From the NCBI RefSeq assembly GCF_016741775.1, contig NZ_JAERRK010000016.1, positions 62,001-126,000 on the forward strand: a DNA stretch of 64,000 bases. Reading direction: 5' to 3'. Made by a program: the position numbers and the translations under genes. The DNA is from Streptomyces actinomycinicus. Lineage in GTDB: Bacteria; Actinomycetota; Actinomycetes; Streptomycetales; Streptomycetaceae. Below are positions 1 to 9,497 of the stretch, one piece after another. The notes beneath the pieces are model-generated. The model did not search any database and was not told the DNA's origin. It was given only the letters and a program-made list of their open reading frames with translations. Within the stretch, counting starts at the first letter, position 1. Each line of letters begins with the position of its first letter.

Positions 1-2
1 TC

Positions 3-584
3 TGCTTCAAGTGGATGGACTCGGTGGAGAAGCTCGACCGGCTGGAGACGCGCGCCGACCGCCGCCGTTTCCTGCTCAACCTCATCTGCTTCGCCGCGTG
101 CATCGAGGGGCTGTTCTTCTACGGTGCCTTCGCCTACGTGTACTGGTTCCGCAGCCGCGGCCTGCTGCACGGTCTCGCCACCGGCACCAACTGGGTCTTC
201 CGTGACGAGACCATGCACATGTCCTTCGCCTTCGAGGTCGTCGACACCGTCCGCAAGGAGGAGCCGGACCTGTTCGACGACGAGCTGCGGCAGCAGGTCA
301 CCGACATGCTCCGGGAGGCCGTCGAGGCCGAGCTGCAGTTCGCGCGCGACCTGTGCGGGGACGGCCTGCCCGGCATGAACACCGACTCGATGCGGCAGTA
401 CCTCGAGTGCGTCGCCGACCAGCGCCTCACGCGCCTCGGCTTCGCCCCGGTGTACGGCTCGGAGAACCCCTTCTCCTTCATGGAGCTGCAGGGCGTTCAG
501 GAGCTGACGAACTTCTTCGAGCGCCGCCCGTCGGCGTACCAGGTGGCGGTGGAGGGCACGGTCGACCTGGACGAGGACTTCTGA
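3..584 (+). CDS. nrdB: Class Ia ribonucleotide reductase beta subunit, C-terminal part
   Basis: Partial gene: the reading frame is open from the window edge and ends with TGA at 582. The visible 190-odd residues are the C-terminal half of the R2 subunit, which holds the diiron/tyrosyl-radical cofactor and works with NrdA to make deoxyribonucleotides in the cytosol. The run FRDETMHMSFAF carries a typical R2 iron-ligand segment (E..H), preceded by a hydrophobic helix (LICFAACIEGLFFYGAF). The acidic C-terminal tail (DLDEDF) fits the family's R1-docking tail. The start lies upstream of the window. The gene converges on the P450 operon, with a hairpin between. Identification is secure; assignment to class Ia rather than Ib rests on resemblance and synteny. 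Confidence 0.9.
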   Translation, partial: CFKWMDSVEKLDRLETRADRRRFLLNLICFAACIEGLFFYGAFAYVYWFRSRGLLHGLATGTNWVFRDETMHMSFAFEVVDTVRKEEPDLFDDELRQQVTDMLREAVEAELQFARDLCGDGLPGMNTDSMRQYLECVADQRLTRLGFAPVYGSENPFSFMELQGVQELTNFFERRPSAYQVAVEGTVDLDEDF

Positions 585-725
585 CGCCTCCCCTCCCCAC
601 GGGGCTGCTGAGCCTCCCTGAGCTGTCGGTCGGTGCGCCTGTCACGCGGGACGCCGAGGGCGGAGGGGAGGATCAGGAGGACCAGGACCAGTGGGTCCGG
701 GCGCTGGGTACGGCCCCCAACGCCT

Positions 726-772
726 ACCGGCGCGCGTTCCGGGGCCCTCGGGCCGCCTGAGCGCGCGCCGGT
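726..772. terminator. Bidirectional hairpin between nrdB and the P450 gene
   Basis: ACCGGCGCGCG (726-736) pairs perfectly with 762-772 around a GC-rich loop that can itself fold (GGGCC/GGCC). It lies between convergent genes, so it probably stops transcription from both sides. No clear T-tract is present, as is common in Streptomyces. Confidence 0.55.
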
Positions 773-782
773 ACCAGGTGTC

Positions 783-2153
783 CTACCAGGGCATCGCCCG
801 CAGCAGCAGGTTGTGCGGGCGCAGCGTGATGCCGACGCGGGTGGTGTCATCGGACCCGCTGACCTGCTCGAAGCGGTACTTGGCCGAGATCGCGGCGGTG
901 ATCAGGCTCAGCTGGGCCATGGAGAAGTGGTCGCTGGGGCACTTGCGGTTGCCCACGCTGAACGGGCTCATCGCGTGCTTCGGGACCTCCTTGGCCCGCT
1001 CGGGCAGCCAGCGGTCGGGGTCGAAGTCGAGGTGGTGGTCGTAGGAACGGCCGTCGCGCTGGATGGCGTAGGGGCTGTAGACGATGTCCGCCCCGGCCGG
1101 AATGCGATAGCCCCCGAGAGCGGTGTCGGTCACCGCGCGGCGCGTCAGAATCCATACGGCGGGCCTGAGCCGCATGGCCTCGACGACGACATTGTTGGTG
1201 TGCGTGAGTGAGCGGACGTGCGCGAATCCGACGGGCCGGCCACCGGTCACGGATTCGACCTCGGTCCGTACCTTCTCGGCGTGTTCGGGATGTTCGGCGA
1301 GGACCTGCAGCAGCCACATGATCGTGGACGCCACAGTTTCGCTGCCCGGGGTAACTATCGCCACCACCTGGTCGTGGATCTCCTGTTCGCCGATGGGGGC
1401 GCCATTGTCGTCCTTCGCCTCCAGCAATGCCGTCAGCAAATCGTCCGGCTTTTGACCAGACGCCCGCCGCTCGGCGACGATCTCGTCCACCAGCAGATGC
1501 AAATCGGCCAGCGCCCGGTTGAATTCCCGGTTGGCCGGGAACGGCAGCCGGTAGAGCGGCCCGAGTGGGATCACCATCCTGCGGTACATGCCGCGGAAGA
1601 CGGTGGCGAGGTCGATGCTGAGCCGCTCGGCGCGCTCGTCCATGAAGTCGCCGCGCAGCAGGCAGCGGGCGGCTATGCGGACGGCGACCCGGAAGGACTC
1701 GGAGGTGCAGTCGATGGTCTCGCCGGGCTGCCAGCGGGTGGTGAGCCGGTGTGCCTCCTCCTCCATGACCGGACCGTAGCCGGGTATCGCGCCGAGCCGG
1801 AACGCCGGCTGGATGGTGCGTCGCTGGCGCCGGTGCCGGGGACCGTTGGCGGTGGCCACGCCTTCCTTGCCGAGCAGGCCTTCGAGGGACTCCCACAGCG
1901 GCCCGTCGATCTTGAAGTCGGGGCTGAGGGCCAGGGCGCCGGTCAGCTCCGGCGTGGTGACGGCGTACACCGTCTTCGGGCCGAGCTTCAGCCGCACGAC
2001 GTCGCCGTGGTCGCGCAGTGCGGACATGAAGGCCAGCGGGTCGCGGACCATTTTCAGGCCGTGCCCGAGGACCGGCACGGCTCCTCCGGCCAGGGGCGGT
2101 TCGCACAGTCCGGGCACCTCGGGGATCCGGGGCTTCACCGACTCGACGGTCAT
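783..2153 (-). CDS. cyp170A: Cytochrome P450 of the CYP170 family (albaflavenone synthase)
   Basis: A 456-residue P450. The heme-binding loop is FSVGNRKC with Cys405, the K-helix ExxR lies in EAMRLRP, and the I-helix reads TPGSETVAS. CYP170A1 of S. coelicolor oxidises epi-isozizaene twice to albaflavenone. The acidic stretch DDLLTALLEAKDD resembles the second, terpene-synthase-like site reported in CYP170A1; that the moonlighting activity exists here is inference. The start ATG (2153) overlaps the TGA of the upstream sesquiterpene cyclase by 4 bp (ATGA), so the two are translationally coupled. The stop is TAG at 783. The partner gene makes the identification strong. Confidence 0.9.
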   Translation of the reverse strand: MTVESVKPRIPEVPGLCEPPLAGGAVPVLGHGLKMVRDPLAFMSALRDHGDVVRLKLGPKTVYAVTTPELTGALALSPDFKIDGPLWESLEGLLGKEGVATANGPRHRRQRRTIQPAFRLGAIPGYGPVMEEEAHRLTTRWQPGETIDCTSESFRVAVRIAARCLLRGDFMDERAERLSIDLATVFRGMYRRMVIPLGPLYRLPFPANREFNRALADLHLLVDEIVAERRASGQKPDDLLTALLEAKDDNGAPIGEQEIHDQVVAIVTPGSETVASTIMWLLQVLAEHPEHAEKVRTEVESVTGGRPVGFAHVRSLTHTNNVVVEAMRLRPAVWILTRRAVTDTALGGYRIPAGADIVYSPYAIQRDGRSYDHHLDFDPDRWLPERAKEVPKHAMSPFSVGNRKCPSDHFSMAQLSLITAAISAKYRFEQVSGSDDTTRVGITLRPHNLLLRAMPW

Positions 2154-3235
2154 TTCTCACCTGCCGCTTCGTTCGTGACGTACGGGGGCGTGGACCGGTC
2201 GTCCCAGTTGTCGACCATGTACCGGCCGGACTCGTGGTGGAACCAGTAGGCGGAGCTGAACCAGTTGCGCATATTGTCGACGCAGGTGCGGACCGTGGCG
2301 CCCAGTTCCTTGCCGCGGACCGTTCCGTCGTCGATCTCGTGGGCGAGTCTCAGGGTTTTCCGCCGGGCCACGAGGAATTCGTCGATGCATTCCTCTATGC
2401 GCCGCCTGAGTTCGTCCACCGCTTCTTCCAGGGTCAGCCCCTCATGAGTGATGAGGCTGATTCCCAGATTGTGCACCTCGTCGCCCGCTATTTCTTTCGG
2501 CAGCGAGCAGAGGTCGTTGTACCAAGCGGCGAATTCCTGACTGAGGAGTGCCGCACGCCGGTATGCCGGGTGTTTCCGTACACGGTCCGGGAGTTCATAC
2601 CCGGCACTGGCTTCGAGCAGGTCCGTCCATATCCAGTGCGCGAAGGTGTGGCGGCGCAGGGCGAGATATTCGCCGACGCCGGGCACATACCCTTCGGTAC
2701 GGTTGCGGAATTCCCGGTCGTAGGCCTCGATCACGGCATGGAAGTGCCGGGCGAACCGCAGGTTCCAGGTGCGCGACAGGATCCCGTACAGCCGCAGCAC
2801 GCTGTCCGCGAAGCCCGCGACCAGCGGGTCGGGGTGGTGCAGGTGGTGCCTGGGCGCGTCGACGGCGGCGTGCAGCCGGTGCCGCAGCCGCCGCCAGTCC
2901 CCGGACCGGCCGTGCACGACGAAACGGTCGTGGTGGTCGTCCCATACGAAGAACCACGCACTGTAGTCGGCTATGGCCTGCAGGACCTCGTCGGGGGCAC
3001 CCACGTAGAAGCCCGCCATGAGGTCCGTGTAGCAAAGTCCGTCGGCATATTCCTGCACCTTGTCCGCCGGCATGAGCCGTTTTTCCAGGAGCCAGCGCCG
3101 TGTCTCCTGCTGAAGCCTCGGCCAATACGGGTGCAGTCGCCGGGGAAAGGCGGACTCGATCACCGGGAGTGCCAGTGAGGGCGGGACCACGACCGCCGCC
3201 GGTGTCGCTGTGGTGCTGTGTGGGAAAGCTTGCAC
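2150..3235 (-). CDS. eizA: epi-Isozizaene synthase (class I sesquiterpene cyclase)
   Basis: Cyclises farnesyl diphosphate to epi-isozizaene, the precursor that the next gene oxidises to albaflavenone. The GTG at 3235 gives exactly 361 residues, the length of the S. coelicolor enzyme, and has GAGAGGGG upstream; the frame is open further upstream, but that sequence does not look like the protein. The metal-binding aspartate motif DDHHD is at residues 99-103, preceded by WFFVW. The second metal motif is in NDLCSLPKE (near residue 240), and the C-terminal RY of HHESGRY is present. The aspartate motif reads DDHHD where I recall DDRHD in S. coelicolor. It is first in a two-gene operon. Confidence 0.93.
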   Translation of the reverse strand: MQAFPHSTTATPAAVVVPPSLALPVIESAFPRRLHPYWPRLQQETRRWLLEKRLMPADKVQEYADGLCYTDLMAGFYVGAPDEVLQAIADYSAWFFVWDDHHDRFVVHGRSGDWRRLRHRLHAAVDAPRHHLHHPDPLVAGFADSVLRLYGILSRTWNLRFARHFHAVIEAYDREFRNRTEGYVPGVGEYLALRRHTFAHWIWTDLLEASAGYELPDRVRKHPAYRRAALLSQEFAAWYNDLCSLPKEIAGDEVHNLGISLITHEGLTLEEAVDELRRRIEECIDEFLVARRKTLRLAHEIDDGTVRGKELGATVRTCVDNMRNWFSSAYWFHHESGRYMVDNWDDRSTPPYVTNEAAGEK

Positions 3236-3474
3236 AGAACAAACCCCTCTCAGCCGCCAGATGCGCACACCCCTCCCGTTGTGCCGGGCGTGCGCCGTTG
3301 CGTATCCCCGCACTTCCATTCAGCACCACAACTGACCGCCGTGGGAACGGATTTGCTTCACTCACTACCCCAAGGTGCCGAGAATCCCCCCTTCTGTGAC
3401 TGATTAGGGATCACTAGGCACACGCAAGAGATCAGATGTACGACGCACGCATGAGCGAACAACGGCAAGACGAA

Positions 3475-3508
3475 GGCGCCCGGCCAGGAAGGATCCCGGC
3501 CGGGCGCC
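3475..3508 (-). terminator. Intrinsic terminator of def
   Basis: Perfect 11-bp stem GGCGCCCGGCC / GGCCGGGCGCC with a 12-nt loop. On the minus strand it is followed by a T-rich run (TTCGTCTTGCCGTTGTT). It lies 19 nt past the def stop, and separates def from the eizA promoter region. The rest of the 3236-3526 gap presumably holds the eizA promoter, but I cannot point to convincing -35/-10 boxes. Confidence 0.7.
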
Positions 3509-3526
3509 CCAACTGCGCGGTGCTGC

Positions 3527-4177
3527 TCAGTCGTTGGCGACCACGGGGTAGCGTGGCTCGTTCTCGGCCATCTGCCGCAGCGCGTCCTTGCGGTCCCGCT
3601 TCGACAGCCGGTCGATGTACAGGTAGCCGTAGAGGTGGTCGGTCTCGTGCTGCAAACAGCGTGCGAAGTAGCCGGTGCCGCGCACCTTGATCGGGTTGCC
3701 CCGCTCGTCCTGGCCGGTCACCTCCGCGTAGTCGGGACGGGCCAGCTCCGCGTACGCCGTGGGGACGGACAGGCAGCCCTCGTTGCTGTCGTCCAGCCGG
3801 CGCTTGTCGGCCGGCAGGTCGACCAGCTTCGGGTTGCACACCACACCGACGTGCCGGGCGCCCGTGTCGTCCTGGCAGTCGTAGACGAAGACCTTCAGAT
3901 CGACACCGATCTGGTTGGCCGCCAGGCCCACGCCCTCGGCGGTGCGCTGGCTGGCGAACATGTCGGCGACCAGCTGCTGCAGCTCCTCGCCGAACTCGGT
4001 GACGTCCTTGCACTCCTTGTGCAGCACCGGGTTGCCGACGACCGTGATCGGCCGCGAGGTGCCGCGCTCGCGCCAGGCGGTCTCGCGCTCCTCACAGTCC
4101 TCCGTGTCGACGACGTACCCCTCGTCGTCGACGGGGAGCACGCCCGCGTGCTGCTGATCGGTGTCCTGCTGCGCCAT
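3527..4177 (-). CDS. def: Peptide deformylase
   Basis: Removes the N-formyl group from nascent proteins in the cytosol. All three signature motifs are present: GVGLAANQIG, EGCLSVP (metal-ligand Cys) and HETDH (residues 177-181, metal ligands and catalytic Glu). It has 216 residues, with an N-terminal extension of about 40 residues before TSRPITVVGNPVLH, as in other long actinobacterial forms. GAGGAAGG lies upstream of the ATG. It is followed by a strong terminator, so it is probably transcribed separately from eizA. Confidence 0.95.
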   Translation of the reverse strand: MAQQDTDQQHAGVLPVDDEGYVVDTEDCEERETAWRERGTSRPITVVGNPVLHKECKDVTEFGEELQQLVADMFASQRTAEGVGLAANQIGVDLKVFVYDCQDDTGARHVGVVCNPKLVDLPADKRRLDDSNEGCLSVPTAYAELARPDYAEVTGQDERGNPIKVRGTGYFARCLQHETDHLYGYLYIDRLSKRDRKDALRQMAENEPRYPVVAND

Positions 4178-4305
4178 GACCGACGTACGCCTTCCTCACA
4201 TGAACAGGGGGTGTTGCTGCTGATACAGGGTACGCGGGACGCGCCCCGGAGGGGCGCCGGGAACGGCTCGACCAGCCACGGCGAACCCGCAGCCGGCCGC
4301 CGCCC

Positions 4306-5286
4306 TCAACACACCTCTTCGAGGTCCCGCCAGTCGCGCGAGTCCGGGCTGTCGGCGACCCACCCGTCCAGCAGCCCCCGCACCAGCGAAGCCGGCGCGG
4401 CCACCCCGCACTCCCGCTCCGGCACCCACAGCTGCCCGTCGGTGCGGTGCCCCAGCGGGCCCGGGTGACCGGGTTCGCTGTGGTCGTGCGGGTCCAGGTG
4501 CACCCCTTCGCCCTCGTCGGAAGGCATGCGGGACTCGCTGCACATCCGGCACAGCAGGCGCACGGAGGACGACCAGTCCTCCGCGGCGAACCCGGCGTCG
4601 GCGGCCAGCTGCTCCAGGGCGTCCCGGTCCGCCTCCGTGGCCGCCTCCAGCAGGACCACCCAGGTGGGGACGGGGGACGGCGCCCACAGCTCGATCTCGT
4701 CGAAGACCGGGTAGCTGTGCCCGGTGGACGTCGTGCGCTCACCGTGCGGGACACCGTCGTGCAGTACCACCTCGCCCCAGCGTCGCCCGGACGAGGGAAG
4801 CGGGATCGACAGGACCTCCATCCGGGCCGGGTCCAGCCTGCGGCCCCACACGACCTCGGCCTCGCCCTCCGGGGAGAGCCGTACGGCCGCGCTGCCCAGC
4901 TCCATGCCGAGCGGTTCCCCGGACACGGCGGCGCCACCGGGCACCTTCAGCCCGTACGCCTGCCAGGCGCGGCGGGCCAGCGGCCAGTCCTGCAGGGCGG
5001 TGGCGGCGATGCCGACGTTCCACCAGTCGGGCGCCCCGGTCTCCCGGTCGAGCAGCGCGACGGCGCGCAGTCCGGCGGCCCGGGCCTGCTCCCAGTCGTG
5101 CCGGAACTTGTGCAGCAGCGCGAGGTTGAACCAGGACTCCGACAGCCAGGGCTCGAGATCGGCGGCGCGTGTCAGGAGTTCGCCCGCGTCCTCGTACCGG
5201 CCGTCGCCGATCAGCGTGAACGCCCGGTCGGTGGCCTGCCGCCAGGAGGCGGAGGGCCGGTGCCGTCCCTTGCCGAAGATCCTCAC
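4306..5286 (-). CDS. Tetratricopeptide-repeat protein
   Basis: A soluble protein of about 326 residues. The N-terminal 130 residues contain TPR-like helix pairs (AFTLIGDGRYEDAGELLTRA, WFNLALLHKFRHDWEQA, WWNVGIAATALQDWPLARRAW). The C-terminal half (EVVWGRRLDPARMEVLSIPL onward) has no domain I recognise and ends in a cluster with CRMC and a His/Asp-rich loop (HLDPHDHSEPGHPG). I chose the GTG at 5286 (GGCGGG upstream, start RIFGKGRHRP); an ATG at 5394 would add 36 residues and overlap the stop of the upstream HD gene by 8 bp. Function unknown; TPRs suggest protein-protein binding. Confidence 0.75.
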   Translation of the reverse strand: MRIFGKGRHRPSASWRQATDRAFTLIGDGRYEDAGELLTRAADLEPWLSESWFNLALLHKFRHDWEQARAAGLRAVALLDRETGAPDWWNVGIAATALQDWPLARRAWQAYGLKVPGGAAVSGEPLGMELGSAAVRLSPEGEAEVVWGRRLDPARMEVLSIPLPSSGRRWGEVVLHDGVPHGERTTSTGHSYPVFDEIELWAPSPVPTWVVLLEAATEADRDALEQLAADAGFAAEDWSSSVRLLCRMCSESRMPSDEGEGVHLDPHDHSEPGHPGPLGHRTDGQLWVPERECGVAAPASLVRGLLDGWVADSPDSRDWRDLEEVC

Positions 5287-5386
5287 GATTCCCGCCTGCC
5301 AGTTCCATTTCCGCACAGTGGGCTGGCTTGTGCCCCCGGACACCCTCTCCCTCGCATCCAACCACGTACGACGGGAAAGGCGCTCA

Positions 5387-6667
5387 TTACCCATGGGTTA
5401 CCCAGCCGGGAGCAGGGTCAGACAGTCCCGTTCGCCGCGCGGGCACCCGCTCGCGCAGGCCCCGGGGCCGGGCCAGGACCCGGGCGAGCGACTCCACGAC
5501 CTCCGGAGCGTAGTCCCCGGCGGTGCCCAGGCGCAGCTCCGCCAGCGCATGCAGGGGACCTGTGGGGCCGGCGTCCCGGGTCTTCTCCTCGTAGGCGTTC
5601 ACGGCCCGGACGATACGGGCGGCGACCGGCTGCTCCGGGTAGGGGTCGGCCTGCCGCTCCACGACGACGGCGACGGCCGCGTCGACCCCGGTCTGCCGGA
5701 CGACGGCCCCGCCGAGCAGCGCGATCCGCCGCTGCTCCGCGGCGGGCAGGCCGGCGGTGGCACCGGCCGGGACCGGGTCGACCAGGCTGAGCTGGCCGAT
5801 GTCGTGCATGAGGGCCGCGTACTCCAGAACGGTCAGTTCGGGTCCGGTCAGGCCGAGGTCACGGCCGACGGCGAGGCTGAGCGCGGCGACCCGGCGGGCG
5901 TGCCCGGCGGGCGTGCAGCCGGCGATCTCGGTGGCGCGCGCGAGGGAGGCGATGGTCTGCCGGTAGGTCGCGCGGACGGCCGCGTACCGGTGCACGGACA
6001 GCTGGACCAGGAGCAGGGGCAGGCAGAACACGGGCAGCGCCCACAGCCCGATCACGGCGACCGCGAGCGCCATCACCGCGCCGGTCGCACAGACGGCGGA
6101 ACCGATGCCGAGCAGCCCGCGCAACTCCTCGCGCAGCAGCGGACCGAACGGCCATCGGGTGCGGCAGTGGGCGAGCGCGGCGGCCAGCACCGCGCCGCAC
6201 AGGGAGGTGAGGCCGAGCAGGGTGAGCAGCAGCAGGGCGTGCGCGGGGCCGCCCCAGGCGGCGAACACCCCCTGATGGGAGAGGGGTTGGTAGCAGACGG
6301 CGGCGAAACCGGCGGTGAGGATGCGACGGGCCAGGTGGTCGGGGGTGTGACCGCGGCCGGACCAGATGTGCGGGACGGCACCGAGCAGGCCGGCGACCAG
6401 GACGACGGTGACGACCTGGGCGGCGTCGTGCTGGGCGGGCCGCCCGGCGTCGGCGCCCAGCAGGGCGTACGAAAGGGAGCCGGCGGCGCCGAGGGGCGCG
6501 GTCTGCCGGGTCTGTGACGCGTTCCACCGGGTCAGCTCGCCGACGGCTATGAGTACCCCGAAGGCGAGCGCGACGCCCCGGTCGTCCAGGCCGGTCCACA
6601 GGGTGACGGCGAGGGAGCCGGCGGCGGTGAGGGCGGCGGCGGCGTGGATCAGCCGCAGCGGTGTCAC
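5387..6667 (-). CDS. Membrane HD-domain protein with degenerate GYP region
   Basis: About 426 residues. The first 250 are hydrophobic, with about seven predicted membrane segments. The cytoplasmic C-terminal part has an HD motif (AALMHDIGQL) followed by a region aligned with HD-GYP proteins. The HHE..DGxGYP block of its neighbour is replaced by VVVERQADPYPEQPVAARI, so key metal and GYP residues are missing. The GTG start at 6667 overlaps the stop of the upstream HD-GYP gene (GTGA), giving translational coupling. HD-GYP domains hydrolyse cyclic di-GMP; this copy probably lacks that activity and may act as a partner or sensor (inference). Confidence 0.72.
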   Translation of the reverse strand: MTPLRLIHAAAALTAAGSLAVTLWTGLDDRGVALAFGVLIAVGELTRWNASQTRQTAPLGAAGSLSYALLGADAGRPAQHDAAQVVTVVLVAGLLGAVPHIWSGRGHTPDHLARRILTAGFAAVCYQPLSHQGVFAAWGGPAHALLLLTLLGLTSLCGAVLAAALAHCRTRWPFGPLLREELRGLLGIGSAVCATGAVMALAVAVIGLWALPVFCLPLLLVQLSVHRYAAVRATYRQTIASLARATEIAGCTPAGHARRVAALSLAVGRDLGLTGPELTVLEYAALMHDIGQLSLVDPVPAGATAGLPAAEQRRIALLGGAVVRQTGVDAAVAVVVERQADPYPEQPVAARIVRAVNAYEEKTRDAGPTGPLHALAELRLGTAGDYAPEVVESLARVLARPRGLRERVPARRTGLSDPAPGWVTHG

Positions 6668-7968
6668 CGGGGCGCCCCGGTGCTGGGGGCCCGCTGCGCG
6701 GGTCCGCCGCCGTGGGACGGTTCGTCGGCGGTGACCGCCGGGTGCCAGCCGCAGCGGTGCAGGGCGCGGACGAGGGCGCCGACCATACGGGGGTCGAACT
6801 GGGTGCCCGCGCAGCGCTCCAGCTCCGCGACGGCCGCCTCGACCGGCCGGGCCCTGCTGTAGGTGCGGGTGGAGGTCATGGCGTCGAAGGCGTCCGCCAC
6901 GGCGACGATCCGGGCGCACTCGGGGATCCGGTCGCCGGCCAGGCCGTACGGATAGCCGCTGCCGTCGAGGCGTTCGTGGTGGTGGAGGATGGCCGCGCGG
7001 GCCTCACCGAGGAAGGAGATCCCGCGGACCATCTCGTGGCCGTACTCGGGGTGCAGCTCGATGATCCGCCGTTCCTCGGGGGTGAGCGGCCCGTCCTTGC
7101 GCAGCAGCCGGGTGGGCACGCCCAGCTTGCCGACGTCGTGCAGGATGCCGGCGAAGCGCAGCACCTCGACGCGGTCGTCGTCCATGCCGAGTTCGCGGGC
7201 GATCAGCACGGAGGCCTGTCCGACGCGTTCGCTGTGGCCGCGGGTGTAGCCGTCCTTGATGTCGACGGCCTGCACGAGGGCGCGGATGGTGGCCTGATGG
7301 GCCGCGCGCTCGCGGTGGTACTGGGCGAACACCCACCAGGAGACGCACATCGGCAGCAGCACGAGCAGGGCGGCGACCGGGCCGTACGGGCTGCGCCACA
7401 GCACGGCCATCATCAGCCCGGCGAGTCCGTGCACGGCGACGGGAGCCAGGGTGCGGGTCAGCAGCCCGCGCCAGGCCCGCCGCGGCGGCACCAGTCCGGC
7501 GGCGGCGCGCAGGCCGCCGTCGAGCGCGGTGAGCACCAGGCAGAAGGCGAGGACGGCGGCACCGGCGGGCAGGAGGGCGTAGGGGAAGTCGCGGCCGACG
7601 ACGGCGTCCCGGCCGCCGAGCGTGCCGTGCACCTGGGCGGCGCACCACACGGCGAGCGCGGGCTGCGCGGCCCGCCAGACGCGTCGGGGCACGACGGGCG
7701 GGTGTTCGACCGGGGAGAGCAGGGCGGCGGGCAGCGGGACGAGCGCGGCGGCCGACGGGGGCAGCAGGAATGCGCCGGCGAGCAGGACCGGGTAGAACGT
7801 GCCGCCGAAGCCGCGCCGCACGCCGTGCTCGCAGGCCGTGCAGAGCGCCGCGAGCAGGCCGGTCGCCCACCAGGGGGCGTGGGTCGCCGGCAGGGGCAGG
7901 AGACACGGCACGGCCAGCAGGGCGACGCAGGCCACGTAGACCCGTGCCCTCGGCGGTACCGCGTCCAT
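6664..7968 (-). CDS. Membrane-bound HD-GYP domain phosphodiesterase
   Basis: 434 residues. A hydrophobic N-terminal half with about six to seven helices precedes a complete HD-GYP domain: GYTRGHSERV, ILHDVGKLGV (HD pair), HPEYGHEMV, HHHERLDGSGYPYGL and ADAFDAMTSTRTY. The family cleaves cyclic di-GMP or related signals, which in Streptomyces control development. The ATG at 7968 has GGGAGGG 5 nt upstream. It is the first gene of a coupled pair with the degenerate HD protein. The location just downstream of sigR-rsrA is suggestive, but a repeat-rich 278-bp gap separates them. Confidence 0.85.
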   Translation of the reverse strand: MDAVPPRARVYVACVALLAVPCLLPLPATHAPWWATGLLAALCTACEHGVRRGFGGTFYPVLLAGAFLLPPSAAALVPLPAALLSPVEHPPVVPRRVWRAAQPALAVWCAAQVHGTLGGRDAVVGRDFPYALLPAGAAVLAFCLVLTALDGGLRAAAGLVPPRRAWRGLLTRTLAPVAVHGLAGLMMAVLWRSPYGPVAALLVLLPMCVSWWVFAQYHRERAAHQATIRALVQAVDIKDGYTRGHSERVGQASVLIARELGMDDDRVEVLRFAGILHDVGKLGVPTRLLRKDGPLTPEERRIIELHPEYGHEMVRGISFLGEARAAILHHHERLDGSGYPYGLAGDRIPECARIVAVADAFDAMTSTRTYSRARPVEAAVAELERCAGTQFDPRMVGALVRALHRCGWHPAVTADEPSHGGGPAQRAPSTGAPR

Positions 7969-8068
7969 CGCATCCCTCCCCGACCATGCCGGTCCAGGCT
8001 CGGAGCCTAGGGCGGGAGGTCGGGGGCGCGGCGCCTATGACCTGAGGATTAGCACATTCGGGTGACGG

Positions 8069-8267
8069 CCCGGTGGCCGGTTCTCCGGTGCGGTGGCGGT
8101 GGCGCCCGGGGGACGGCGCGGGGGCCGGCCGTCCGGTGCGTGGCGTCCGGGGACAGCCCGGTGGTCAGCTCTCCGGTGCGGTGACGCCCGGGGGACAGCG
8201 CGGGGGCCGGCCGTCCGGTGCGTGGCGTCCGGGGACAGCCCGGTGGTCAGCTCTCCGGTGCGGTGGC
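8069..8267. repeat. 82-88 bp tandem repeat over the rsrA 3' end
   Basis: Copies begin at 8069 (88 bp, diverged), 8157 (82 bp) and 8239 (partial). Each starts CCCGGTGGTCAGCTCTCCGG or a close variant. The third copy contains the end of rsrA (codons for TAPES and the stop), so the last rsrA codons have been duplicated downstream twice. The units are GC-rich and may fold. The repeat fills most of the 7969-8246 gap; I see no gene there. Confidence 0.85.
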
Positions 8268-8545
8268 GGTGACGTCGTGCTCCGGCACCGTCTGGCCGGA
8301 GCGGATCAGGTCGATCCGCCCCATGACCTTGGCGCGCAGGTCGGCGGGCACGTCGTCATGCCCGCAGCACCGCTTGACCAGCTTCTTCACGGCCTGCTCC
8401 AGGCCGTACTTCTCCAGGCACGGCGAGCATTCCTCGAAGTGGTGCTGGAACTTGTCGCGATCGATGTCCGGCATCTCGCTGTCGAGGAACTCGTACAGGT
8501 GGTCGAGGACCTCACTGCAGTCCGTCTCGTGCGGCTCTCCGCAGC

Positions 8546-8549
<4 letters not shown>
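8247..8549 (-). CDS. rsrA: Redox-sensing zinc anti-sigma factor RsrA
   Basis: A 100-residue ZAS-family anti-sigma factor that binds and inhibits sigma-R until thiol oxidation forms a disulfide and releases zinc. The residues known to matter in S. coelicolor RsrA are all in register here: Cys11, His37, Cys41 and Cys44 (HHFEECSPC), plus Cys3 and the Cys61-Cys62 pair (VKRCCG). The ATG at 8549 overlaps the sigR stop (ATGA), coupling sigma and anti-sigma synthesis. The C-terminal tail after [10 protein letters not shown] runs into the tandem-repeat unit. Confidence 0.97.
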
Positions 8550-9406
<857 letters not shown>

Positions 9407-9465
9407 GCGGCGGACTTCCTCTCCTGCGACGTCGGTGCCGAGGCCTCAGCACTTCTGTCCGCCAC

Positions 9466-9492
9466 AACAGCGGGCCGCCACCCGGCATTCCC
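9466..9492 (-). promoter_or_regulatory. Sigma-R autoregulatory promoter of sigR
   Basis: On the minus strand GGGAAT (9492-9487), 18 nt, then GTT (9468-9466): an exact match to the known sigma-R consensus GGGAAT-N18/19-GTT. Transcripts would start near 9458 and include the long sigR start at 9406. Confidence 0.9.
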
Positions 9493-9497
9493 GGCCG

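Noticed and set aside
3436..3690. Small plus-strand ORF over the def terminator
   Set aside because: It runs through the terminator hairpin and into antisense def, and lacks a ribosome site.
4787..5394. 36-residue N-terminal extension of the TPR protein
   Set aside because: The frame is open to 5394, but the extension has no conserved look and the GTG at 5286 has a better context. Kept as an alternative start only.
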